Assembly: GCF_011617245.1 (NCBI RefSeq)
Contig: NZ_CP050152.1
Location: forward strand, 3,772,503-3,836,502
Length of the DNA: 64,000 nucleotides
Reading direction: 5' to 3'
Source of the DNA: Brevibacterium atlanticum
Lineage (GTDB): Bacteria; Actinomycetota; Actinomycetes; Actinomycetales; Brevibacteriaceae
Shown: positions 54,161 to 61,314 of the stretch, piece after piece
How positions within the stretch are numbered: position 1 is the first letter of the stretch
How the letters are laid out: each line of letters starts with the position of its first letter
The notes under the pieces: generated by a model
Told to the model about the DNA's origin: nothing
Database searches by the model: none
The model's input: the letters and a program-made list of their open reading frames with translations, nothing else
Position numbers and translations under genes: made by a program

Positions 54161-54260
54161 GGCGGACCTTTCGGTGACGGGCCGGACTCCGCAGAATCCG
54201 ACATCGGCGTGATGACGACCGCCGAGCCGGATGGGGACACCGTCAGCCCTGAACGATCGA

Positions 54261-55496
54261 TCAGTTGCGTTTCCTGAAGCCTATCGGAGCTCCGGTCAGC
54301 GTCAAGACCAGCACCGCGATGAGGGAGGTCGCGCACATCGCGACGACACCGGGCCATGCGAAGTCGGTGAACAGAACCGCCGACAGCCAGGCGCCGAGGC
54401 TCGTGCCGAGGTAGTAGACGGTGAGGTAGATGGCCGCCGAGCGGGTCGAGTCGACCCCGGGCCGGGCGGCGCTGGCAGCAGCGGAGGCGCCGGTGTGCCC
54501 GATGAAGAAACCGGCTGTGAGCAGGGACATGCCCAGCACGATGACGACGAGCGAGTCGACGAGGGTCAGGCTCGCGCCGGCGAGCGCGATGACCATACCG
54601 ATGAGCGTCAGTCGGGTGCGCGGGAATTTCGTGGCCAGTCGCCCGTAATAGGTGGTCACGACCGTGCCGACGAGGTAGATGAGGAAGAACAGGGCGACCG
54701 CACCCTCGCTGAGGTTCCACGGATCCTGCTGCAGTCGGGTGCCGAGCATGGTGAACGATCCGCCGAAGACGATCATGCACAGGAATCCGGTGAGGTAGAT
54801 CCGCCACAGTCCCCCGCGCAGCGGAATAGCTCGCCGAGACGGCTGCGGAGCGGCCGCGCCACCGCCGGGTTCGGCGGTCCCACCGTTGGGATGGGCGGCG
54901 CGGTTACGGGTGGTGGAGAACAGGTCGTGGCGCAGCAGCCAGACGACGATGAGGCCGAAGAGCAGGGAGATCGCCGCGGTGAACGCCAGTCCGCCGTGCC
55001 AGCCGAGGAACTCGGAGGCCAGCCCGGTGAGCAGCCGCGAGCACAGTCCGCCGATCGTGTTGCCGGCGATGTAGACCCCGATCGCGCCGGGCAGGGCCTT
55101 GGGCGGCAGCCGCAGGGAAAGGTACGCCATGGCCGTCGCCGGCACCGAGGCGATCGCCACCCCCTGGAGGAAGCGGACGGCGATGAGCAGTTCCGGGGTC
55201 GGGGTGAAGGGCAGGACGAGGGCGAGGATCGCGGCGACGATGACGCCGGCGCCGATCTGTCGGGCGTGGCCGATGCGCGGAGCCAGGGCCGAGAACGGGA
55301 TGAGGAAGACGGCCATGGCCACGTTCGTCGCCGAGACGGTCAGGCTCGCCGTGGGTCCGTCGATGCCGTAGGCGCCGCGGATGGCGGGCAGCAGTCCCTG
55401 GGTCTCGTAGAGGACGAGGAAGACGGAGACGCCGGCGAGGAAGACCGCCGCTACGGTTCGCCGAGTGCTTGTCGGACTCGGCTCACCACTGCTCAT
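54261..55496 (-). CDS. MFS transporter, YnfM-like
   Basis: A 411-residue major facilitator permease with about twelve helices and a central cytoplasmic loop (about 200-225, HPNGGTAEPGGGAAAPQPSR). The first-half signature LIPFSALAPRIGHARQIGAG resembles the MFS motif A region, and the segment VASVPATAMAYLSLRLPPKALPGAIGVYI is typical of the YnfM/arabinose-efflux group. Likely a drug or metabolite exporter. ATG 55496. It is divergent from the TM2-domain gene. Substrate unknown. Confidence 0.88.
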   Translation of the reverse strand: MSSGEPSPTSTRRTVAAVFLAGVSVFLVLYETQGLLPAIRGAYGIDGPTASLTVSATNVAMAVFLIPFSALAPRIGHARQIGAGVIVAAILALVLPFTPTPELLIAVRFLQGVAIASVPATAMAYLSLRLPPKALPGAIGVYIAGNTIGGLCSRLLTGLASEFLGWHGGLAFTAAISLLFGLIVVWLLRHDLFSTTRNRAAHPNGGTAEPGGGAAAPQPSRRAIPLRGGLWRIYLTGFLCMIVFGGSFTMLGTRLQQDPWNLSEGAVALFFLIYLVGTVVTTYYGRLATKFPRTRLTLIGMVIALAGASLTLVDSLVVIVLGMSLLTAGFFIGHTGASAAASAARPGVDSTRSAAIYLTVYYLGTSLGAWLSAVLFTDFAWPGVVAMCATSLIAVLVLTLTGAPIGFRKRN

Positions 55497-55722
55497 GACT
55501 CCAACGCTATGCCTGTCCGGAGCGTGATCCCAAACGATTCCGGGTTACGGACCGTGTGAGAACGGCCACCGCCGGGTCGGTCACGGAGGATAACCCCATC
55601 GCCGAGGCGGCCCCCGCCTTCTATGCTGAGACCAGACCGTGAGACGACGGCGCGCACCGCAAAGCAAGCGCGAGCGCCGCGAGCAATGCAGACACCGCAC
55701 GTGAGCGAATGGGAGAGCAGGG

Positions 55723-56196
55723 ATGTCCGCGACCGCCGAGATTCCCGTGACCTCGCCCTGCCCCGCACCCGACGCTGCTCGTACCGCACCCGGCGCAGCG
55801 CCCGCCTCCTCTTCAAGCCTCGACGCAGGGCTCGTCTCACCGCTGGTCGATGGCACCGTTGCCCTAGACGCCGACCCCGCCTCGCATGGGAACCGATCCT
55901 TCGTCATCACGTGGATCCTGTCCCTGCTGTTGGGATTCCTTGGTTTCGATCGGTTCTACACCGGGCGGTACCGCACGGGCGCGCTCAAGCTGCTCAGCCT
56001 CGGCGGGTTGGGGATCTGGTGGATCATCGATCTCGTCACGGTCCTCGCGGGCGGACTCCGCTATGATTCTCGGCCGCTGCGCGGGTTCAACCAGGACAAG
56101 GAGATCGCGTGGATCGCCACGGGCCTGACGATCATCGTCGCCTATTCGATGCAGGTCGATGAGCTGCTTCTCGCGCTGCTGGCCCACCTGTTCTGA
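55723..56196 (+). CDS. TM2 domain-containing protein
   Basis: A 157-residue protein. The first about 55 residues are Ala/Pro/Ser-rich and disordered. A TM2 domain follows: SFVITWILSLLLGFLGFDRFYTGRYRTGALKLL and GLGIWWIIDLVTVLAGGLRY, with the DRFY motif between the two helices, and a third hydrophobic stretch (IAWIATGLTIIVAYSMQVDE) near the C-terminus. Function of TM2 proteins in bacteria is unknown. The stop codon region is duplicated in tandem just downstream (56179-56244). Confidence 0.88.
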   Translation: MSATAEIPVTSPCPAPDAARTAPGAAPASSSSLDAGLVSPLVDGTVALDADPASHGNRSFVITWILSLLLGFLGFDRFYTGRYRTGALKLLSLGGLGIWWIIDLVTVLAGGLRYDSRPLRGFNQDKEIAWIATGLTIIVAYSMQVDELLLALLAHLF

Positions 56197-56244
56197 TCCT
56201 GTTCGGACCTCCTGGCCCACCTGTTCTGATCCTGTTCTGACCTC
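56179..56244. repeat. 33-bp tandem duplication over the TM2 gene end
   Basis: Two adjacent 33-base units (56179-56211 and 56212-56244), differing at one base (G at 56205, T at 56238). The first contains the last codons and stop of the TM2 gene. It resembles the duplication at the fba end (10248-10285). Confidence 0.75.
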
Positions 56245-56340
56245 GTCGTCCCGGTCCTGAGCGCTTTCACAGGTCTGCCTTTCCTGAAATCCCCGCGCAC
56301 TGGGTCTAGTCTCGGGAACAGGACAGTTCAAGGAGGCACG

Positions 56341-57924
56341 ATGAAACGGCAGTTCCCCATCGTCCGGATGTCGGGTGGTGACTCGACAGGCAAGGCTTTC
56401 GCAGGGTTGGCGGCGGCCGCCTCGGCGCTCGGACTCGGTGCACTCGCGGCATGGGATCTCACGCAGAAGCGGCATTCGATCCTGCGCAACTACCCCGTCG
56501 CCGGGCACGCCCGGTTCCTTCTGGAGTCGATCCGGCCGGAGCTTCAGCAGTACTTCATCGAACGCAACTGGGACGGGCGCCCCTTCAACCGCGACACCCG
56601 CACCACGATCTACGAACGAGCCAAGGGCACCCATTCCGAGCACGCATTCGGCACCGAACACGACGTGGACCGGCCCGGCTACGAAGCGCTCATGCATTCG
56701 AATCTGCCGATCGCCGATCCTCCTCGCCCGCCGCGTGTGCGCATCGGCGGCGACGAGTGCACCCAGCCGTATGACATCTCGCTGCTCAACGTCTCGGCGA
56801 TGAGCTTCGGTTCGCTGAGCAACAACGCCGTGCGGGCACTGAACAAGGGCGCGGCGATGGGCGGATTCGCCCACGACACGGGCGAGGGGTCGATCTCTCC
56901 TTACCACCGCGAATTCGGCGGCGACCTCATCTGGGAGCTCGGCACCGCCTACTTCGGCGCCCGCACTTCCGATGGTCACTTCGATCCGGACGTCTTCGCC
57001 GAGAAGTCGCGGGACCCGCAGGTGAAGATGGTCTCCCTCAAACTCTCCCAAGGCGCGAAACCGGGCATCGGCGGCGTCCTGCCCGGAGCCAAGGTCACCG
57101 AGGAGATCGCCGAGATCCGCGGCATCCCCGTCGGCCAGACGTGCATCAGCCCTCCCGGGCACAGCGTGTTCTCGACTCCGATCGAGCTGCTCCGGTTCGT
57201 CCGGACGATGCGCGAACTCTCGGGAGGCAAGCCGGCAGGTTTCAAGCTCTGCGTCGGCTCCCGCACCGAGTTCCTCTCGATAGTCAAGGCCATGGTCGAG
57301 ACTGAGATCCTGCCGGACTTCATCATCGTCGACGGCTCCGAGGGCGGCACCGGTGCCGCGCCGCTGGAGTTCGAGGACAACATGGGACTGCCGCTGACGC
57401 AGGGCCTGATGATCGTGCACAATGCGCTCGTCGGCGCCGGGCTGCGCACGAAGATCAAGGTCGGGGCCTCGGGCAAGATCGCCACCGGCACCGACATCGT
57501 CAAACGCCTCATCCAGGGCGCGGACTTCACGAATTCGGCGAGGGCGATGATGATGGCCGTCGGCTGCATCCAGGCTCAGGCCTGCCACACCGGCAAGTGC
57601 CCGGTGGGCGTGGCCACACAGAACCCCAGGCGAGCGCGGGCCATCGACGTACCCGACAAGTCCGAGCGGGTGAAGAACTATCACGAGGCCGTCGTCGCCG
57701 AGGCGACTCGCCTCATGGCATCCATGGGCGCAGCCACCCCGGCGGACCTGGAGCCGACGATGCTGCGCCGTAATGTCTCGGTTTCGGATTCATGGTCGTA
57801 TGCACGCCTCTACGACTGGCTCAAGCCCGGCGAACTGCTGGGTGACGCTCCCGAGGACTGGGCCGCTGACTGGGCGACCGCACGTGCCGATTCCTTCACC
57901 ATCCCCCGCGGCCACAGCCGCTGA
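56341..57924 (+). CDS. FMN-binding glutamate synthase family protein
   Basis: A 527-residue flavoprotein equivalent to the FMN/glutamate-synthase domain of GltB without its amidotransferase domain. A short hydrophobic segment (about 20-37) precedes HSILRNYPVAGHARFLLESI. The barrel contains DISLLNVSAMSFGSLSNNAV, EFGGDLIWELGTAYFGAR, IIVDGSEGGTGAAPLEFEDN and KVGASGKIATGTDIVKRL. Three cysteines in VGCIQAQACHTGKCPVGVAT, spaced C-x5-C-x4-C, are positioned as the [3Fe-4S] ligands. Without a partner subunit nearby its electron donor and real reaction are unknown. Confidence 0.9.
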   Translation: MKRQFPIVRMSGGDSTGKAFAGLAAAASALGLGALAAWDLTQKRHSILRNYPVAGHARFLLESIRPELQQYFIERNWDGRPFNRDTRTTIYERAKGTHSEHAFGTEHDVDRPGYEALMHSNLPIADPPRPPRVRIGGDECTQPYDISLLNVSAMSFGSLSNNAVRALNKGAAMGGFAHDTGEGSISPYHREFGGDLIWELGTAYFGARTSDGHFDPDVFAEKSRDPQVKMVSLKLSQGAKPGIGGVLPGAKVTEEIAEIRGIPVGQTCISPPGHSVFSTPIELLRFVRTMRELSGGKPAGFKLCVGSRTEFLSIVKAMVETEILPDFIIVDGSEGGTGAAPLEFEDNMGLPLTQGLMIVHNALVGAGLRTKIKVGASGKIATGTDIVKRLIQGADFTNSARAMMMAVGCIQAQACHTGKCPVGVATQNPRRARAIDVPDKSERVKNYHEAVVAEATRLMASMGAATPADLEPTMLRRNVSVSDSWSYARLYDWLKPGELLGDAPEDWAADWATARADSFTIPRGHSR

Positions 57925-57969
57925 GCCGGCAGCCAGAGCCGTTGAGCCAGCAGCCGCTGCCAACCCTGC

Positions 57970-58037
57970 CGAGACCACTCTGAAGCGGCGAGACCACCCC
58001 ACGCATGGCGTCGTTTCGCCGCTTCAGGGTGGTCTCG
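57970..58037. repeat. Palindromic element, family C copy 2
   Basis: Arms 57970-57991 and 58016-58037 pair over 22 bases with one mismatch, around a 24-base loop. The inner sequence CGAGACCACCCCACGC matches the minus strand of the element at 12821-12880. It stands between two convergent genes and probably terminates both. Confidence 0.6.
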
Positions 58038-58058
58038 ACAGGCACAGCGGCAGGATGG

Positions 58059-58862
58059 TCAGCCCATGACGAGGCCGTTGTCGACGATGAGGTTCTGCCC
58101 CGTGACCGCACGTGAGGCGGGAGAGGCGAAGAACACCACCGCCGAGGCGAACTCCTCCGGGGTGGTCACGCGGCGCAGCGCACTGGCGGCAGCGATCTGG
58201 CCGAAGACCTCCTCCGGGGTCGCCGAGGACGCATCCGTGGTGCGCAGCAGGCCGCCGGAGACCATGTTCACACGCACCCCCACCGGTCCGAGGTCCTTCG
58301 CGAAGGTCCTGGTCAGCGACAGCAGCGCCACCTTGGCAGCGGTGTAGTCGTGGTACGGCACGACGGGGTCCTGGAACAGGTTGGTCCCGATGTTGATGAC
58401 GCGGCCGGAACCGATCTCGCGGAACCCGTGCATCGCGGCCTGGATGGTGTTGACCGCGCCTTCGACCGTCCCCTGGAACTGGTCGGCGAAGTCCGAATAG
58501 TCGATCTCATCGGCCGGCTGCCGATCGTCGCCGTTGAATGAGAAGTCGGCGAGCGCATTGTTGACCACTGTCGACACGGGAGATCCGAACTCGGCCGCGG
58601 CGGCCTCGAACATCGCGTCGACCTCACGTGAATCGGTGACGTCAGCCTCGATGGCGACGGCGCGTCCACCGCGAGCGCGGACAGCCTCGGCGAGTTCCTC
58701 TGCGGCTCCGAAGGAATAGCGGTAATTGATGACGAGCGCGGCACCTTCGGGAGCGAACGCCTTCGCGATCGCAGCACCCAGGCCGCGACCGGCTCCGGTG
58801 ACGAGGACGAGCTGCTCGCTCAACGGCAGGGCCTCGGAAGTGAAGGCCTGGGCATTGCTCAT
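58059..58862 (-). CDS. SDR family 3-oxoacyl-ACP reductase-like protein
   Basis: A 267-residue FabG-like SDR. VLVTGAGRGLGAAIAKAF (about 19-36) binds NAD(P), VINYRY suggests NADPH preference, and YHDYTAAKVAL supplies Tyr and Lys. The usual catalytic Ser position reads INIGTNLFQD, with Thr or no hydroxyl in place of Ser. The C-terminus GQNLIVDNGLVMG is normal. ATG 58862; an upstream frame to 59105 is not supported. It lies close to the ole genes but on the other strand, so a role in supplying beta-keto intermediates is only a guess. Confidence 0.88.
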   Translation of the reverse strand: MSNAQAFTSEALPLSEQLVLVTGAGRGLGAAIAKAFAPEGAALVINYRYSFGAAEELAEAVRARGGRAVAIEADVTDSREVDAMFEAAAAEFGSPVSTVVNNALADFSFNGDDRQPADEIDYSDFADQFQGTVEGAVNTIQAAMHGFREIGSGRVINIGTNLFQDPVVPYHDYTAAKVALLSLTRTFAKDLGPVGVRVNMVSGGLLRTTDASSATPEEVFGQIAAASALRRVTTPEEFASAVVFFASPASRAVTGQNLIVDNGLVMG

Positions 58863-58952
58863 CGGAATTCTCCTTCGAACGTCGGTGGGCGGACCGTACG
58901 GACCTGCTCCCACCCTACCCATGAACCGCAGGTGCCTGGCCCGGAAGGTTCC

Positions 58953-59023
58953 GGGCAATTGTTTGGTCGATCCACCGCGTTCCCGCCCGCCGAAATCACG
59001 GTGGATCGACCGATAAATCGCCC
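58953..59023. repeat. Palindromic element, family A copy 2
   Basis: Arms 58953-58979 and 58997-59023, with TTTGGTCGATCCACCGCG on the left and CACGGTGGATCGACCGATAA on the right. It shares its core with 19937-20005. Unlike the other palindromes it lies between two divergent genes, so it is not simply a terminator. Confidence 0.65.
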
Positions 59024-59122
59024 TTCGAGCCGCGCGCACAGGCGACAGAACGTGCCACGAGCGGCAAGAGTCCATAGACTTGAACGAACGACCACCATCG
59101 TCCATCCCCAGGAAGTCACCCT

Positions 59123-60154
59123 ATGAACGAGCTCGGCGCCGGCATCTCCATCGGAGTCCTCGCAGCACTCGTCGTCTTCGTCATCTACATCATCGGTGCG
59201 AAGCTCGGACGATGGCAGCCACGGTCCGCATCCAGCAGACCGGCCACTCAGGGCGGCTACAACCAGGGCGGTTACAGCCAGAGCGGCTACCAGCAGAACG
59301 GGTACAACCAGCCCACCCGCGCCCTCGGCAATGAGGACGCGACCCGCGTTCTGCCGAACAGCTCCGGCTACGGCACCGGCTACGACGGCGCCCGCGTCGA
59401 CGATGCCGACGAGGCGCGAGCCACCAAGGCCGAACTCGCTGCGAACATCCAGTACTCGGGTCAGATGGTTGAGGCGAACCGCCGAGCCGCGACCGCCTCG
59501 AACGGTGACACCCTCGCCGTGTTCACCTACATCTTCGGCGCCGCGCTCATCGCCGTCGTCGCCTTCGTCTTCTTCAACAATCTCCTGCTGCCGGCCACCA
59601 TCGGCGCGCTCACCGGGGCCATCATCTGCGTGGCGCTGTCGGCGACCTATACGCTGAAATCCCTGGACTTCTGGCCCGACAACGCCACGATCACGATCAT
59701 CAACCTCATCGTCGCCCTGGCCGCTTCGATCTTCATGTACATCGGGTCCGTGCAGACCCAGCGCGACAACGTCAGTCTCGGCACGATCACCGACTCCTTC
59801 GAGGCACTGCCCTTCAGCGACGGCTTCTCCGCCTTCGCCCTGGCCATCGGCGATCGGGTGGTGACCTTCTTCAAGGACTTCGGGTTCCTGGGCTTCGTGT
59901 TCCTGCTGTTCATGGGCATCGGCTGCATCATCGTCTTCACGCTGGCCGCGAAGTCCCTCGTCGACGTCATGGATTGGCGGATCTTCGCCCAGTTCGGGCA
60001 TTCCGTCACTGATCGGCCGATGTCGTACTCGCGCGCGGTGCGCTTCCAGACGAACAAGGTCTCACACACCGTGACCTCGATCGTTCTCGCGATCATCGCC
60101 GTCCTCGCCGCCACCGGAACCCTCTACGACGCCTTCACCTGGTTCACACGCTGA
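59123..60154 (+). CDS. Uncharacterised membrane protein with Gly-Tyr-Asn-Gln repeats
   Basis: A 343-residue protein I do not recognise. One N-terminal helix (GISIGVLAALVVFVIYIIGA, about 7-26) is followed by a cytoplasmic or extracellular low-complexity region with four GGY/NGYxQ-type units (GGYNQGGYSQSGYQQNGYNQ, about 44-63) and a charged stretch to about 120. The C-terminal part has about six hydrophobic segments (DTLAVFTYIFGAALIAVVAF onward), ending with VSHTVTSIVLAIIAVLAATG. ATG 59123. It is 124 bases upstream of oleA in the same direction, so a link to olefin production or its membrane site is possible but unsupported. Confidence 0.8.
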   Translation: MNELGAGISIGVLAALVVFVIYIIGAKLGRWQPRSASSRPATQGGYNQGGYSQSGYQQNGYNQPTRALGNEDATRVLPNSSGYGTGYDGARVDDADEARATKAELAANIQYSGQMVEANRRAATASNGDTLAVFTYIFGAALIAVVAFVFFNNLLLPATIGALTGAIICVALSATYTLKSLDFWPDNATITIINLIVALAASIFMYIGSVQTQRDNVSLGTITDSFEALPFSDGFSAFALAIGDRVVTFFKDFGFLGFVFLLFMGIGCIIVFTLAAKSLVDVMDWRIFAQFGHSVTDRPMSYSRAVRFQTNKVSHTVTSIVLAIIAVLAATGTLYDAFTWFTR

Positions 60155-60278
60155 GGAACATCTCAGAAACTGGGCGGTAAGATAGTCCCGGACTTCCCCC
60201 GTCGTGCCGCGCCACGCGCGCGTCTCAGCGGCCCAGACCGACACCGACGAACGACCCGAAAAGGGATGAGTAGCTCAA

Positions 60279-61307
60279 TTGGCGAACGGCAATGCAACAT
60301 TTCGGCACTCGAACGTGGCCCTGCTCGGCCTGACCGAGACGCTGGCCCCGAACGAAGTGACCTCGCAGGAGTTCGACGAACGCCTCGCCGATACTCTCAG
60401 GACCCTCAACCTGCCGCAGGGCCTGCTCCAGCGGGTCGCCGGCGTCTACGCCCGCCGCAATTGGGATCAGCCCCATCAGTTCGCCGAGGGCGCGATCACC
60501 GCGGGCAAGAACGCCCTCGCCGAATCCGGTGTGTCCCCCGAGGCCATCGGCCTGATGGTCAACACCTCCGTCACCCGTGAACACCTCGAGCCCTCAGTGG
60601 CCGTCGGCGTCCACGCCGGCATCGGCCTGGGCCCACAGGCGATGAACTTCGACATCGCCAACGCCTGCCTCGGGTTCGTCAACGGCATGACCCTGGCCGC
60701 GAACATGATCGATGCCGGGCAGATCGAATACGCCCTCGTCGTCGCCGGTGAGGACGCCTCCCGCGTCCAGGAGGCCACACTGCGCCGCCTCAACCGCCCC
60801 GAGATCACCCGCGAGGAGTACCTCAACGAATTCGCCTCCCTGACCCTGGGCTCGGGGGCCGCTGCCGCTGTTCTCGGACCGGCCGACAAGCATCCGGAGG
60901 GCCACCGCATCCTCGGCGGGATCACCCGTGCGGCCACCCAGCACCACGAACTCTGCGTAGGCGACCACAACGGCATGTTCACCGATGCCAAGGGCCTGCT
61001 CGCCGGGGGCATGGAACTCGTCGTCGCCGCGTGGGAGGAAGCCCACAACGACGGCTGGGAATGGCAGGAGATGGACCGCTACGTCATGCACCAGGTCTCC
61101 GATGTGCACACGAATTCGATCACGAAGGCCGCGAACCTCGACCCCGACCGGATTCCCGTGACCTATCCGGAACTGGGCAACGTCGGCCCGGCCTCCCTGC
61201 CCATCACCCTTGCCCGCGAGGCCGAATCCCTCCAGCCCGGCGACCGCATCCTGTGCATGGGCGTCGGCTCCGGCCTCAACACCGCCATGACCGAGATCGA
61301 GTGGTAG
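60279..61307 (+). CDS. oleA: OleA, 3-oxoacyl synthase (acyl-CoA head-to-head condensation)
   Basis: A 342-residue thiolase-superfamily enzyme that condenses two fatty acyl-CoAs to a 2-alkyl-3-ketoacid, the first step of long-chain olefin biosynthesis. The nucleophile is Cys130 in IANACLGFVNGM. His271 (MHQVSD) and Asn301 (LGNVGP) complete the triad, and Glu104 in EHLEPS corresponds to the cross-subunit Glu of Xanthomonas OleA. The start is TTG 60279, with AAGGGATGAG upstream; no ATG is available in frame nearby. The stop lies seven bases before the oleBC fusion. Confidence 0.93.
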   Translation: MANGNATFRHSNVALLGLTETLAPNEVTSQEFDERLADTLRTLNLPQGLLQRVAGVYARRNWDQPHQFAEGAITAGKNALAESGVSPEAIGLMVNTSVTREHLEPSVAVGVHAGIGLGPQAMNFDIANACLGFVNGMTLAANMIDAGQIEYALVVAGEDASRVQEATLRRLNRPEITREEYLNEFASLTLGSGAAAAVLGPADKHPEGHRILGGITRAATQHHELCVGDHNGMFTDAKGLLAGGMELVVAAWEEAHNDGWEWQEMDRYVMHQVSDVHTNSITKAANLDPDRIPVTYPELGNVGPASLPITLAREAESLQPGDRILCMGVGSGLNTAMTEIEW

Positions 61308-61314
61308 AGATTCC

